Numbered from the stretch's first letter, positions 25,801 to 34,645 are shown. The stretch: 64,000 nucleotides of DNA from Phaeobacter sp. 11ANDIMAR09 (GCF_001294455.1 NZ_LIKT01000010.1:86160-150159), one strand, 5' to 3'. Translations and numbers: made by a program. Notes: generated from the letters alone by a model not told the origin.

Positions 25801-26815
25801 GGCCGTGCGCATTGAACCAGAGGTCTATCTGCCCGCCGAGGTCCCGGAGAGCCTGCCTTCGGCGCAGGCCTTCGAGCCTCCGTTGCCTGTCTTGCCCCTG
25901 TTTATGGATCTGCCGTTGCTGACCGGCGAAGAAGTGCCCCATGCCCCCCATCTGGCCGTCACTGGATCGCCCTGGCCAGGCACGGTGGCGCTCTATGCTT
26001 CGGGACGGGATTCCGACTACAGCCTGCAACAGATCATTGCGGCGCGCAGCACCATTGGCCTGACGCAAACTGCCTTGGCCACCGGGCCTGCTGGGCGCTG
26101 GGATCTCGGCGGTGATCTGCAGGTGAAACTGATCTCGGGCAGTTTTCAAAGCCAAGACCGCCAGGCGGTTCTGAATGGCGCCAATGCGCTTGCCATCGGA
26201 GACGGCACTGCCGGCAATTGGGAGATCCTGCAGTTTTGCGAGGCGGACCTTGTTGCAGAGAACACCTATATGCTGCGGGATCGGCTGCGTGGGCAGCTGG
26301 GCACCGATAGTCTGATGCCAATGTTTTGGCCCGAGGGCTCCTATGTGGTGCTTCTGGATGGCAGTTTTCCGCAGCTCGAGCTTTCCTTGGACCAACGCCG
26401 TATGGCACGGCACTACCGCATTGGCCCGGCCCGGCGCGGCTACGAGGACCCGAGCTATTTGCACCGGGTTGAATCCTTTGATGGCAACGGGCTGCGCCCC
26501 TATGCGCCGGTCCATCTGCGCTTAAACGGCGCGCTGGGCAGCGATATACATATATCTTGGATCAGGCGCAGCCGCATCGAGGGAGACAGCTGGGATCTGG
26601 CAGAAATTCCGCTGGGGGAAGCGCGTGAGGCTTACCGCATCCGTATCCTGCGCGGCGTGACTGTGCTGCGCGAAGCGGAGGTGGCCACTGCGGCTTGGAT
26701 CTACACGGCGAGCGCACAAAGCGCGGATGGATGTCAGCCGGGCGATCGTGTCGAAATAGCCCAGGTTTCAGATCGGTACGGGGCAGGGTTTGCCAGGTTC
26801 AGGGTCCTTTCCTAG
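22853..26815 (+). CDS. GTA megatron / tail-tip hub protein (g15)
   Basis: This is the largest GTA protein, 1320 residues. An N-terminal Ala/Gly-rich region is followed by a tail-tip domain with D-R-F-R-L-T-E-A-G-Q-G-A and Y-G-R-T-R-I-G-G. A TIM-barrel glycoside-hydrolase-like domain lies at about residues 430-730 (S-Y-A-A-D-W-S-E-Y, N-I-D-F-I-G-I-D-N-Y, W-F-T-E-L-G-C-A). The C-terminal third (about 760-1320) is the Rcc01698-like domain that carries the tail tip. Length and order agree with R. capsulatus g15. Several long antisense frames inside it are shadows. The start overlaps the g14 stop. Confidence 0.94.
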   Translation: MATIVLSAAGAAIGGSIGGTVAGLSSVAIGRAVGATLGRVIDDRLLGTGSDAIETGKVDRFRLTEAGQGAPIAQIYGRTRIGGQVIWASGFAETATVTGGGKGAPRQPQTTSYSYSVSLAIALCQGEIAAVPRIWADGEEVSARDLNMTLYRGTRDQMPDPLMEAIEGTSEVPAYRGTAYVVFEDLALEPFGNRVPQFSFEVVRPEQPESSDFALDLGQLVQGVALMPGTGEYALATTAVHYGLGPGQATGANSHTASGQSDLATSLVALSEELPSCGAASLIVSWFGNDLRCGQCQIKPKVEQKQAEGIPMAWRVSGETRASADLVPQDSEGRGLYGGTPADASVIEAIQALQAEGKRVMFYPFILMDQVAGNMRADPWTGAESQPALPWRGRITLSQAPGRPGSPDQTATAEAEVAAFMGGAMAADFTVSAGQVSYSGAAQDWGLRRFILHNAALCAAAGGVEAFCIGSEMRGLTQIRSAAGFPAVAALRDLAAEVRLLLPEAKISYAADWSEYWGYQSPEGNRYFHLDPLWADNNIDFIGIDNYMPLSDWRDGVDHLDRINGAPSIYDLDYLRANIEGGEGYDWYYHSEEAAAAQIRTPITDGAHDEAWVWRYKDLYNWWRHPHHERIDGVRQESPTAWQPQKKPIWFTELGCAAIDKGTNQPNKFLDPKSSESKLPRYSNGQRDDLMQMQYLRAMLGYWQQEANNPMSNAYDGRMLDLSNAYVWAWDARPFPAFPNLVSVWSDGENYLRGHWLNGRAGQRSLASVVREICTRAGQTRIDVGALHGIVHGYAVNEVAPARAALQPLGLRYGFDSIERNGVLEFRLRQGESNFTLAAPTLVEDEALEGSLELTREAEAELAGRVRLRFIDWGGAYDVSAVEAILPDEETHAVNTSELALVLTHSEARQVVERWLAEARVSRDTARFVLPPSLLHLGVGDVVSLPPGTASGAVAADEGQGIAQPEQRYRLDRMELGAAQSVEAVRIEPEVYLPAEVPESLPSAQAFEPPLPVLPLFMDLPLLTGEEVPHAPHLAVTGSPWPGTVALYASGRDSDYSLQQIIAARSTIGLTQTALATGPAGRWDLGGDLQVKLISGSFQSQDRQAVLNGANALAIGDGTAGNWEILQFCEADLVAENTYMLRDRLRGQLGTDSLMPMFWPEGSYVVLLDGSFPQLELSLDQRRMARHYRIGPARRGYEDPSYLHRVESFDGNGLRPYAPVHLRLNGALGSDIHISWIRRSRIEGDSWDLAEIPLGEAREAYRIRILRGVTVLREAEVATAAWIYTASAQSADGCQPGDRVEIAQVSDRYGAGFARFRVLS

Positions 26816-26867
26816 GGGGCAAGGCGGCGGAGTGAGCGGGCCAAGGGGCCAAAACGCGCCCTGGGGC

Positions 26868-27155
26868 ATGCGGATTCTTCCACAGGATCTGAGCAGCCTG
26901 GCGCGCGCCCTATTTATGACCTCTGCGTCACAGAGATCAATTTTGTGTCAGCAATTGTTGGCCCGAGCAGAAAAGGCATCTGCGCATGTTGCGCGAACGG
27001 GACGCCTGCACCGACAGTGGGGAGATGGTTCTTTGGATGCGGTTGCCCGCCAGTGTTGCGGTCCGCTTTGCGCTGAGCCCTTTTGGGATAATCCTGATTA
27101 TATCAAATGCTTGCAGCTAGCTTTGGCGCAGTTGCAAAGCCGTCTCAGCCGCTAG
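26868..27155 (+). CDS. Small uncharacterised protein downstream of the GTA cluster
   Basis: This is a 95-residue protein of a family I know only as hypothetical in Rhodobacterales. Recognisable features are the motif T-G-R-L-H-R-Q-W-G-D-G-S-L, a helical N-terminus with A-L-C/I-L-C-x-x-L-L-A-R-A, and the ending P-D-Y-I-K-C-L-Q-L-A-L. The ATG at 26868 (M-R-I-L-P-Q-D) is preferred over a TTG that would overlap g15. It may be co-transcribed with the GTA cluster (52-nt gap). Function unknown. Confidence 0.65.
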   Translation: MRILPQDLSSLARALFMTSASQRSILCQQLLARAEKASAHVARTGRLHRQWGDGSLDAVARQCCGPLCAEPFWDNPDYIKCLQLALAQLQSRLSR

Positions 27156-27207
27156 GCACTCCCTATCTATGTGTCCCAAGGGCAGACTGAGTTCCTGAGG
27201 TTTGGTA

Positions 27208-27253
27208 GAATGCTTGGGTAAATGATCCAGAAATTTACAGGTTCAAAGCATTC
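27208..27253. repeat. Nested inverted repeat upstream of cysE
   Basis: GAATGCTT-gg-GTAAAT, a 9-nt centre, then ATTTAC-N7-AAGCATTC: both arm pairs are perfect. It ends 87 nt before the cysE start. It could be an operator dyad or a leader hairpin; no T-run follows. Confidence 0.55.
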
Positions 27254-27340
27254 ATTTCTGAAATCTTTCCCATCACAGGTTTGCGCTTGGGTTTTTCTCG
27301 CCTAAATGCAAATCTAAGGGCAAGAAGAGGACGCCAAGCC

Positions 27341-28165
27341 ATGATCAAGACGCGCACAGCCGTTTCGCCCCTGGACCCGGTCTGGGAACAAATCTCGACC
27401 GAGGCTCAGGACGCCGTTGCAAAACAGCCTCTGATGGGCGGGCTGATCCATGCCTGCATTCTGCATCACCCGACCCTGGAAAAGGCGCTGTCTTACCGGA
27501 TCGCCGCCAAGCTCTGCTCCAATGAGATGTCGATGGTGATTCTGCGGGAGATCGTTGACACCGCCTTTGCCGCGGATCCCGATCTGATTGCTGCCGCCCG
27601 TGCCGATTTGATGGCGGTCTATGATCGTGACCCGGCCTGCCACCGTCTGTTGCAGCCCATCCTCTACTTCAAGGGCTATCAGGCCGTGCAGGCCTATCGT
27701 ATTGCTCATTGGCTGTGGCGCCAGGGAGATCAGGATCTGGCCTTCTTTTTCCAGATGCGGATTTCCGAAATCTTTGGCGTCGATATTCACCCAGGTGCCC
27801 GCATTGGCCGGGGTATCATGATCGACCACGCCCATTCCATCGTTATCGGGGAAACCGCTGTGGTGGGGGATAATGTCTCGATGCTGCATTCGGTGACTCT
27901 AGGCGGTACCGGCAAGGAAGAAGAGGATCGTCACCCCAAGATCGAAGACGGCGTGTTGATCGGGGCCGGGGCCAAGGTACTGGGCAATATCCGGGTTGGC
28001 CATTGCAGCCGTATTGCTGCGGGTTCTGTGGTGCTGTCCGAGGTCCCCCCCTGCAAAACCGTTGCGGGTGTCCCGGCCAAGATCGTCGGCGAAGCCGGTT
28101 GTGATCAACCCTCGGTCAGCATGGATCAGGTGGTGCCAAACGGCGGATCCGTCAGCGGGGCCTAG
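27341..28165 (+). CDS. cysE: Serine O-acetyltransferase
   Basis: CysE makes O-acetyl-L-serine from serine and acetyl-CoA, the first step of cysteine synthesis. The 274-residue protein has the N-terminal SAT helical domain and then the left-handed hexapeptide-repeat helix. The catalytic residues Asp97 (YDRDPA), Asp162 and His163 (MIDHAHS) are present. The C-terminus after the helix (GEAGCDQPSV...) is of the length that usually carries cysteine feedback inhibition. The ATG at 27341 follows AGAGG; the longer frame to 27281 has no family support. Confidence 0.95.
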   Translation: MIKTRTAVSPLDPVWEQISTEAQDAVAKQPLMGGLIHACILHHPTLEKALSYRIAAKLCSNEMSMVILREIVDTAFAADPDLIAAARADLMAVYDRDPACHRLLQPILYFKGYQAVQAYRIAHWLWRQGDQDLAFFFQMRISEIFGVDIHPGARIGRGIMIDHAHSIVIGETAVVGDNVSMLHSVTLGGTGKEEEDRHPKIEDGVLIGAGAKVLGNIRVGHCSRIAAGSVVLSEVPPCKTVAGVPAKIVGEAGCDQPSVSMDQVVPNGGSVSGA

Positions 28166-28285
28166 GGTCTGTCCGGCGGATTGGCTACTTGCCGTAACTC
28201 AGTGATATGCTGCAAAGAGGCGGACGATGCCCTCTTATATTTTTGCAGCGCGCGCCTATCGTGATGGGACTGTGGTTGCTGATCC

Positions 28286-30025
28286 TCATGCTGCGGCCGG
28301 GGGGGCTGCAATAGCGGGATCAGCGGAGTCCGTCCGGGCGACCGTAAAGGCGCTGGCCAGCGCACGCAGTTGGTCCGCACCGATCCGCAATTCATTCAGA
28401 ACCTGCACGGTTTCCTGCACAACGGTGGTGTTCTCTTGTGTCTTTGCGCCCAAGAGATTGAGCCGTTCTGACAGCGAAGCGAGCTCTTGAGTGTCCTCGG
28501 TAAAGCCAGCGGTCGAGCTGCGCACATGACCAGAGATATCGCCCATGCGGGTGATGATCTGGGTCAGGACCTCGCCTGTGTTGTTGACTTCGGATACCCC
28601 TTTTTCGATGTGGCCCGTCGTGCTGTTGATCAGATCCTTGATCTCGGTGGCGGCGTGAGAGCTGCGCTGTGCCAATGCCCGGACTTCGCTGGCCACCACG
28701 GCAAACCCCTTGCCCGCTTCTCCGGCGCGCGCGGCCTCGACCCCGGCATTCAGCGCCAGAAGATTGGTCTGAAAAGCGATATCGTCAATCACCCCGGTGA
28801 TGGTTTCAATTTGTTCGGCGCTTGTTTCGATTCCTGTCATCGCGGCGACTGCGCTTTTGACCACGCTACTGCTGGCTTTGGCTTCCGCCACCGAGGCGGA
28901 GGCAAGCCCGTTGACCTCTCCGACCTCATTGGTGGATTTGCGCATGGTGCGGGTCAGGGTGCTCAGCGATTGAGAGAGCTGTTCAAGATCGCCGGACTGT
29001 TCATTGATCTGATGCGACAGGGTTGTGGAACTCTGGCCAATGCGGCTGCTGCGATCCAGCACTACGGCTGCGGTCGATAGAACCTGCTCCATCATTTCAG
29101 ACAGGCTAGAGAGCGCTGTGTTGAAGTCATGGCGCAGCGGTTCATATGCGGTTGCCAGCGAGCTGTGCATGCGAAAGGAAAGATCGCGTTGCGCCAGAGA
29201 AGTCAGCCCTGCGCGCAGCTGTTCAACCGCCAGACTTTGGTCATTCTGTTCAATGCGCCGTGCCGCGTCCGAGGCCTGGCCTTCCTTCAAAACTCTTTGC
29301 AAGCTGTTGACCTGTCGTGCAATTTGGCCGAGCTCATCGCTGCGGTCATATTGCAGGAGCTCTTGGTCGTAGTCGCCATCGGCAATCCGTCCCAGAGCTG
29401 AAACCAATCGCCGCATCGGGTGGCTCACCAGTTTTGTGAGGATCAGCAGGCAGCAAAAAACCGAACCCAGCAGGATCAATAGCGTAAGGCCTGCATCACG
29501 CGCCAGACCTGCGTTGACCTCTGCGAGAACGGGGCCGGGATCCCAGCTCATCACCAGGGCGCCGCGCAGTTTTCCCTTTTTCGACAAGATCGGGTAGACC
29601 AGCGTATGCCCGTCGCCGGAGGTCCAGGCCTCGCCAGTTTCCAGAACCGAGGCAACCAACCCGTCGAGCTGCGCCGCGTGATCCAGTGGCGGCGTGCCGG
29701 TTTCGCCCATGACGACACCGTCGGGCTTCACTGCCTTTGTATAGGCAAAGCTGTCACCCGCCTGCTCGACCACCTGGGCAAGCCGCTTTTCCACCGATCC
29801 GGAAAACCCCAGCTTTATCGGCTGCGCTATTTCCTTGGCGGCAGACAGGGTGAGCTCATGTTGCAGCAGGCGCAGGGACTCGCGGGCCTGAACATGCAGG
29901 CGTTGGCCGGCCAGGAAAGACACCGGAATTGACGTGAGGAGTGAAAAGGCAGTCACCAGCAGAGCGATCCGCAAAGCTAGAGAGCGCAGGCGGGGCAAGC
30001 GGACAGAGGGATTGGCACGGACCAT
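28286..30025 (-). CDS. Methyl-accepting chemotaxis protein
   Basis: The 579-residue transducer has a first membrane helix (about 18-38), a periplasmic sensor of about 140 residues resembling a single Cache-type domain ([15 protein letters not shown], then [10 protein letters not shown]), a second helix (178-198), HAMP (199-250) and a long coiled-coil signalling domain. The hairpin tip is [22 protein letters not shown]. There is no C-terminal tethering pentapeptide; the tail is Ala/Pro-rich. The start at ATG 30025 (AGGAACTGGATC upstream) removes a 30-residue tail lacking family support. The ligand is unknown; no che genes are near. It converges with cysE. Confidence 0.93.
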   Translation of the reverse strand: MVRANPSVRLPRLRSLALRIALLVTAFSLLTSIPVSFLAGQRLHVQARESLRLLQHELTLSAAKEIAQPIKLGFSGSVEKRLAQVVEQAGDSFAYTKAVKPDGVVMGETGTPPLDHAAQLDGLVASVLETGEAWTSGDGHTLVYPILSKKGKLRGALVMSWDPGPVLAEVNAGLARDAGLTLLILLGSVFCCLLILTKLVSHPMRRLVSALGRIADGDYDQELLQYDRSDELGQIARQVNSLQRVLKEGQASDAARRIEQNDQSLAVEQLRAGLTSLAQRDLSFRMHSSLATAYEPLRHDFNTALSSLSEMMEQVLSTAAVVLDRSSRIGQSSTTLSHQINEQSGDLEQLSQSLSTLTRTMRKSTNEVGEVNGLASASVAEAKASSSVVKSAVAAMTGIETSAEQIETITGVIDDIAFQTNLLALNAGVEAARAGEAGKGFAVVASEVRALAQRSSHAATEIKDLINSTTGHIEKGVSEVNNTGEVLTQIITRMGDISGHVRSSTAGFTEDTQELASLSERLNLLGAKTQENTTVVQETVQVLNELRIGADQLRALASAFTVARTDSADPAIAAPPAAA

Positions 30026-30339
30026 GATCCAGTTCCTATCATGTTGAGACAGGTGCAATCTGAGGTTATGACCTAAACCTAGGGTAAATACCTGTGCGCA
30101 ATACGGATTTGTCATAAAAAATTCATGAAAATGTTACATTGAACCTTGCCCGTTTCTTTCACCCGGAGTGGAATATTTTCAATCAATTTTAGTGCCTTGC
30201 GAGGAGGGGCTGCCTGCCAGCTGCGTCCCAGGGACTTGGAATAGGCAGATATGTCGCGTGCTAAAACTTGGGCTGGGTGAGCCGGAGGGAGCTGGCGTGC
30301 CTGAGGGGGCATTCTGACTTTAAGGGGAGAGTGTTTTAC
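30026..30339. other. AT-rich intergenic region between the chemoreceptor and pdhC
   Basis: This should hold the promoter of the chemoreceptor gene (reading leftward). Short frames here lack ribosome sites and family resemblance. No CtrA box or other recognised operator was seen. Confidence 0.35.
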
Positions 30340-30384
30340 GGAAAAGCAAAACCCCAGCCGCAGGAATATCTCGGGCTGGGGTTT
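30340..30384 (-). terminator. Terminator of the pdh operon
   Basis: The perfect 11-bp stem AAACCCCAGCC / GGCTGGGGTTT, followed on the minus strand by TTTTGCTTTTCC, lies about 145 nt beyond the pdhC stop. The pdh message thus has a long 3' UTR. Confidence 0.85.
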
Positions 30385-30527
30385 GATTGGCAGCGATTGG
30401 CCAAACAGGCCCTGCTATAGACACCTCAAGGCGCTTGCGGCCTGAAAAGAGTGGCATAATGGCCAGGCTTGGGGCTGTCGGGTCTGCCCCTTAGAACAGA
30501 CCCGATTGTTTGCCCCGATCCTGTGGG

Positions 30528-31844
30528 TCAGGCCAGCATGACCATCGGGTTTTCCAGGTTTTCGACGATTGCCTGAAGCAGCTGCGCGCCGAGGGCGCCG
30601 TCGATGACCCGGTGATCCACGGACATGGTGACAGACATCACTGTTGCCACTTTCAGCTCGCCATCAGCACCCACCACAGGTTTCTTGGCCCCTGCTCCCA
30701 CGGCCAGAATGCCGGCATGGGGTGGGTTAACGATGGCATCAAAATTATCGATGCCAAACATGCCAAGGTTGGAGATGGCAAAGCTGCCGCCCTGATATTC
30801 ATGGGGGGCAAGTTTACGATCCCGCGCCCTTGCGGCCAGGTCCTTCATCTCGCCCGAAAGGGCCGAGAGCGATTTCAGCTCGCTGTCCTGCAGGACCGGG
30901 GTGAAGAGCCCGCCTTCAATGGCCACGGCCACGGCCACGTCTGAAGCTTTCATCTTGAGCACGCGATCTCCGGCCCAGACCGCATTGGCATCTGGAACGG
31001 CCTGTAGCGCCAGGGCCACGGCTTTGATGATGAAATCATTGACCGAGAGTTTGACGCCGCGCCCTTCGAGCTGTTTGTTCAGCTGCGAGCGGAACTTCAG
31101 CAGCGCATCTAGCTGAATGTCGCGGCGCAGGTAGAAATGCGGCACGGTCTGCTTGGCCTCGGTCAGGCGGGCGGCGATGGTCTTGCGCATGCCGTCCAGA
31201 GTGACCTCTTCATAGCTGCGGCCCTCATACATGCGGGCCACCATGTCGGAGGAGGGGCCGGTTGGGGCTGGGGCGGGCGCTGCCGGGGCAGACGATGAGG
31301 CAGCAGCAGGCGCCGCTGTGGCTTTGGGAGCGGCAGTTGCGCCCTCGACATCCGCTTTGACGATCCGCCCGCGCGGGCCGGAGCCGGTAATACCGCTCAG
31401 GTCCAGGCCTTTGTCTGCTGCAATGCGCCGTGCCAGCGGCGAGGCAAAGATACGGCTGCCATCAGCAGCGGCTGGGGCCGCCGACGTTGGGGGAGGTGCA
31501 GCGGCCTCACCCGCCCCAGCACTGGGTGCTGCGGCGACTTCCTTCGCTGCGGCTGCAGGGGCAGCGGGTGCCGCTGCGGCGCCAATGTCATCAGCACTCT
31601 CACCGTCTTCGAGCAGGACGGCGATGGCGGTATTCACCTTCACCCCTTCACTGCCCTCAGAGATCAGGATCTTGCCGATCACGCCTTCGTCCACGGCTTC
31701 GAATTCCATGGTGGCCTTGTCGGTTTCGATCTCGGCAATGAGATCGCCGGACTGGATGGTATCGCCTTCCTTGACCAGCCATTTGGCCAGGGTGCCTTCC
31801 TCCATGGTCGGAGACAGGGCGGGCATCAGGATTTCTGTAGGCAT
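30528..31844 (-). CDS. pdhC: Pyruvate dehydrogenase E2, dihydrolipoamide acetyltransferase
   Basis: This is the core of the pyruvate dehydrogenase complex. The 438-residue protein has one lipoyl domain (lipoyl Lys43 in [11 protein letters not shown]), an Ala/Pro-rich linker, a peripheral-subunit-binding domain at about 131-167 ([14 protein letters not shown]...[13 protein letters not shown]), a second linker and the catalytic domain ending in DHRVIDG (His411). It is the last gene of the pdhA-VOC-pdhB-pdhC operon, 15 nt after pdhB. Its lipoyl domain is nearly identical to that of PdhB. Confidence 0.97.
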   Translation of the reverse strand: MPTEILMPALSPTMEEGTLAKWLVKEGDTIQSGDLIAEIETDKATMEFEAVDEGVIGKILISEGSEGVKVNTAIAVLLEDGESADDIGAAAAPAAPAAAAKEVAAAPSAGAGEAAAPPPTSAAPAAADGSRIFASPLARRIAADKGLDLSGITGSGPRGRIVKADVEGATAAPKATAAPAAASSSAPAAPAPAPTGPSSDMVARMYEGRSYEEVTLDGMRKTIAARLTEAKQTVPHFYLRRDIQLDALLKFRSQLNKQLEGRGVKLSVNDFIIKAVALALQAVPDANAVWAGDRVLKMKASDVAVAVAIEGGLFTPVLQDSELKSLSALSGEMKDLAARARDRKLAPHEYQGGSFAISNLGMFGIDNFDAIVNPPHAGILAVGAGAKKPVVGADGELKVATVMSVTMSVDHRVIDGALGAQLLQAIVENLENPMVMLA

Positions 31845-31859
31845 GCTTCTGGCGCTCCC

Positions 31860-33227
31860 TTAGCGATAGGTGACTTGTTTCACGGCGGCGACCACTTCAT
31901 CGGTGGTGATCAGCGCGTGGCGTTCCAGGTTGGCGGCATAGGGCATGGGCACATCCTTGCCAGTGCAGGTGATCACTGGGGCATCCAGGTAATCAAAGGC
32001 CTGCTGCATCACCTCTGAGGCGATGTAGCTGCCAACGGAGCCCTGGGGCCAGCCTTCCTCGACAGTGACCAGACGGTTGGTCTTCATTACCGATTTGATC
32101 ACCGTGGGCAGGTCCATGGGCCGCAGGGTGCGCAGGTCGATGACTTCGGCGTCGATCCCATCAGCCTCAAGCTTCTCCGCCGCTTCCAGCGCATATTGCA
32201 TTCCGATGCCAAAGGAGACGATGGTGACATCGCTGCCTTCGCGCCAGATCCGGGCCTTGCCAAAGGGAACGGTGAAATCATCCATTTTGGGCACGTCAAA
32301 GGATCGGCCATAGAGGATTTCGTTCTCAAGGAAGATCACCGGGTTGGGATCGCGGATCGCGGATTTCAGCAGCCCCTTGGCGTCTGAGGCCGAATAGGGC
32401 ATCGCGACCTTCAGGCCAGGCACCTGCATGTACCAGGCGGCATAGTCCTGGCTGTGCTGGGCTCCAACACGGGCGGCGGCGCCATTGGGGCCACGGAACA
32501 CCATGGGTGCGCCCATCTGACCGCCGGACATATACAATGTCTTCGCCGCCGAGTTGATGATATGGTCGATCGCCTGCATGGCAAAGTTGAAGGTCATGAA
32601 TTCGACAATCGGGTTCAAACCGCCAAAGGCGGCCCCGGTGGCGATGCCGGCAAAACCGTGCTCTGTGATCGGGGTGTCGATCACCCGCTTGGCGCCAAAC
32701 TCGTCCAGCAACCCTTGAGAGATCTTATAGGCGCCTTGATACTCAGCCACTTCTTCCCCCATGAGGAAGACGTTCTCATTGCCGCGCATTTCTTCGGCCA
32801 TGGCATCGCGCAGAGCTTCCCGCACGGTGGTTTTCACCACCTCGGTGCCCTCTGGCCAGTCCGGGCTATTGTCCACCTCAGGGGCGGCAACAGCCGCGGC
32901 AGCAGCCTTGGGGGCTGCGGGCGCCGCAGGCGCCCCGGCCGCCGAGGCTTCACTGCTCGCCGCAGGCGCCGCATCCAGGCTTTCCCCCTCTTCGACCAAA
33001 ACGGCAATCGGCGTGTTCACTTTCACGCCTTCGCTGCCTTCGTTGATCAGGATCTTGCCGATCACGCCTTCATCTACAGCCTCGAACTCCATCGTGGCCT
33101 TATCCGTTTCGATCTCGGCCAGAATATCGCCAGAGCTCACGGTATCGCCTTCCTTGACCAGCCATCTGGCCAGCGTGCCCTCTTCCATTGTGGGCGACAG
33201 GGCGGGCATCAGAATTTCAGTTGCCAT
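31860..33227 (-). CDS. pdhB: Pyruvate dehydrogenase E1 beta with N-terminal lipoyl domain
   Basis: This E1 subunit acts with PdhA to decarboxylate pyruvate with thiamine diphosphate. The 455-residue protein is about 130 longer than ordinary E1-beta because residues 1-80 are a lipoyl domain (Lys43 in [11 protein letters not shown]) followed by an Ala-rich linker. The transketolase-like domain starts near [15 protein letters not shown]1-beta with a lipoyl domain is known from some alphaproteobacteria. The ATG has GGAGGAAA upstream. It is 3 nt after the VOC gene. Confidence 0.96.
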   Translation of the reverse strand: MATEILMPALSPTMEEGTLARWLVKEGDTVSSGDILAEIETDKATMEFEAVDEGVIGKILINEGSEGVKVNTPIAVLVEEGESLDAAPAASSEASAAGAPAAPAAPKAAAAAVAAPEVDNSPDWPEGTEVVKTTVREALRDAMAEEMRGNENVFLMGEEVAEYQGAYKISQGLLDEFGAKRVIDTPITEHGFAGIATGAAFGGLNPIVEFMTFNFAMQAIDHIINSAAKTLYMSGGQMGAPMVFRGPNGAAARVGAQHSQDYAAWYMQVPGLKVAMPYSASDAKGLLKSAIRDPNPVIFLENEILYGRSFDVPKMDDFTVPFGKARIWREGSDVTIVSFGIGMQYALEAAEKLEADGIDAEVIDLRTLRPMDLPTVIKSVMKTNRLVTVEEGWPQGSVGSYIASEVMQQAFDYLDAPVITCTGKDVPMPYAANLERHALITTDEVVAAVKQVTYR

Positions 33228-33230
33228 ATC

Positions 33231-33620
33231 TCAGTTTTCCTCCGGGGCCGGGGTGATCATCCCGACGATGTTTCCTTGACCGTCTTCCACATAGGCGCAG
33301 CGCCCGATACCAGGGTAGTCGGTGGGGGGCAGCGCTTCGGCGCCGCCATTGGCCAGCGCCCAGGCGTAGCGTTCATCGCAATCTGCGACCTCAAAGGTCA
33401 TGGTGCCGCCGCGAACCGGGCCACCTGCCGATGGGGCCTCCCCCATGCGCGCCATCAGGCCACCGGTCAGTCCCGTGTCGGAACCGATCTCGGGGCCTTC
33501 GATCAGATGATAGCCCAGCTCTTCGCCGCCCGGCATGGGAGCAAAGCTCCAGCCAAACAGACCCGCGTAAAAGCTCTTGGCGGCTTCAATCTCGCTGACG
33601 TGGATTTCAAAATGCGGCAT
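33231..33620 (-). CDS. VOC (glyoxalase-fold) protein inside the pdh operon
   Basis: This 129-residue protein has two beta-alpha-beta-beta-beta halves: H-F-E-I-H-V...A-K-S-F-Y-A-G-L-F-G-W at the start, and G-T-M-T-F-E-V-A-D...G-N-I-V-G-M-I at the end. Vicinal-oxygen-chelate proteins include glyoxalases and dioxygenases but also many binding proteins. The gene fills the pdhA-pdhB gap with only 3 nt on each side, so it is certainly co-transcribed with PDH. Its substrate is unknown; a link to 2-oxoaldehyde or acyl-thioester chemistry is speculation. Confidence 0.9.
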   Translation of the reverse strand: MPHFEIHVSEIEAAKSFYAGLFGWSFAPMPGGEELGYHLIEGPEIGSDTGLTGGLMARMGEAPSAGGPVRGGTMTFEVADCDERYAWALANGGAEALPPTDYPGIGRCAYVEDGQGNIVGMITPAPEEN

Positions 33621-33623
33621 GGC

Positions 33624-34619
33624 TCAGACCTCCGCGTAGATGTCGGTCCAGAGCTCTTCAAGCGCAGGCTCGGGGCTGGTGCGGGCAAATTCGGCGGATT
33701 GGTTGACCACCTCTTTGATTTCCTTGTCGATCGCCTTCAGATCCTCTTCGGTGGCATGTTTGCCGGTCAGAAGCAGATCGCGGACCTGTTCGATGGGATC
33801 CCGCTCGCTGCGCATTTTCTGCACTTCTTCGCGGGTGCGATACTTGGCAGGGTCCGACATCGAGTGGCCGCGATAGCGATAGGTTTTGACCTCCAGAATA
33901 TAGGGGCCCTTGCCGGAGCGACAGTGAGCAGTGGCCCGTTCGCTGGCAGCCTTTACAGCCAAAACATCCATGCCATCGACGGCTTCACCGGGGATGCCAA
34001 AGGCTTCGCCGCGGGTGTAGATGTCGGGGGTCGAGGTTGAGCGCGCCTGAGCGGTGCCCATGGCGTATTGGTTGTTCTCGATGACAAAAATGACCGGCAG
34101 ATCCCAGATCGCCGCCATGTTGAATGTCTCATAGACCTGGCCCTGGTTGGCAGCCCCATCCCCAAAATAGGTAAATGTTACACGGCCGTTGCCCTTGTAT
34201 TTGTCGGCAAAGGCCAGACCGGCCCCCAGGGGGACCTGTGCGCCAACGATACCGTGGCCGCCGTAGAAATGCTTCTCTTTCGAGAACATATGCATCGAGC
34301 CACCCTTGCCTTTGGACAGCCCGCCTTCGCGGCCGGTCAGCTCGGCCATGACACCGCCGGCATCCATACCGCAGGCCAGCATGTGACCATGGTCGCGATA
34401 GGAGGTGATGCGCTTGTCACCTTCCTCGGCAGCGGCTTCGAGACCGACAACAACGGCCTCTTGTCCGATGTAGAGATGGCAGAAGCCACCGATCAGACCC
34501 ATGCCATAGAGCTGACCCGCCTTTTCTTCGAATCTACGGATCAACAACATGTCACGATAGTATTGTGTCAGTTCCTCGGCAGAAACATTTGGTTTCTTTG
34601 TGCTTTTCCTAGCTGCCAT
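33624..34619 (-). CDS. pdhA: Pyruvate dehydrogenase E1 alpha
   Basis: This is the thiamine-diphosphate-binding subunit of heterotetrameric E1, 331 residues. The cofactor motif is G-D-G-A-A-N-Q-G followed about 24 residues later by E-N-N-Q-Y-A-M. The loop R-Y-R-G-H-S-M-S-D-P is the conserved phosphorylation-loop equivalent. It is the first gene of the pdh operon; an inverted repeat shared with lpd lies 27 nt upstream of its ATG. E1 of this alpha/beta type rather than AceE is usual in alphaproteobacteria. Confidence 0.97.
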   Translation of the reverse strand: MAARKSTKKPNVSAEELTQYYRDMLLIRRFEEKAGQLYGMGLIGGFCHLYIGQEAVVVGLEAAAEEGDKRITSYRDHGHMLACGMDAGGVMAELTGREGGLSKGKGGSMHMFSKEKHFYGGHGIVGAQVPLGAGLAFADKYKGNGRVTFTYFGDGAANQGQVYETFNMAAIWDLPVIFVIENNQYAMGTAQARSTSTPDIYTRGEAFGIPGEAVDGMDVLAVKAASERATAHCRSGKGPYILEVKTYRYRGHSMSDPAKYRTREEVQKMRSERDPIEQVRDLLLTGKHATEEDLKAIDKEIKEVVNQSAEFARTSPEPALEELWTDIYAEV

Positions 34620-34645
34620 CGGTGCGGGCTCCCCCTTGAGGCTAG

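Larger units (their letters stand above)
12494..26815 (+). mobile_element. Complete RcGTA-type gene transfer agent structural cluster
   Basis: Seventeen open, collinear genes follow the Rhodobacter capsulatus GTA order (g1, g2, g3, g3.5, g4 to g10, g10.1, g11 to g15). Most are overlapping or tightly spaced by ATGA or TGATG junctions. There is no integrase, excisionase, replication or lysis gene and no attachment site. GTAs are domesticated phage-like particles that package random host DNA and transfer it to related cells. No frameshift or internal stop is visible, so the particle genes seem under selection. Head spikes, tail fibres, lysis genes and gafA are usually encoded elsewhere. Confidence 0.93.

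Noticed and set aside
22868..26515. Several long antisense frames inside g15
   Set aside because: Low-complexity, no recognisable domains; g15 itself is well supported.
12494..26815. Interpretation as an ordinary prophage
   Set aside because: No integrase, repressor, replication, lysis or attachment sites, and gene order and sizes follow the R. capsulatus GTA.
32454..34040. 528-codon plus-strand open frame across the pdh operon
   Set aside because: It is antisense to pdhB, the VOC gene and pdhA, all with clear family motifs. Composition is His/Gly/Arg-rich, as expected of a shadow frame in high-GC DNA.
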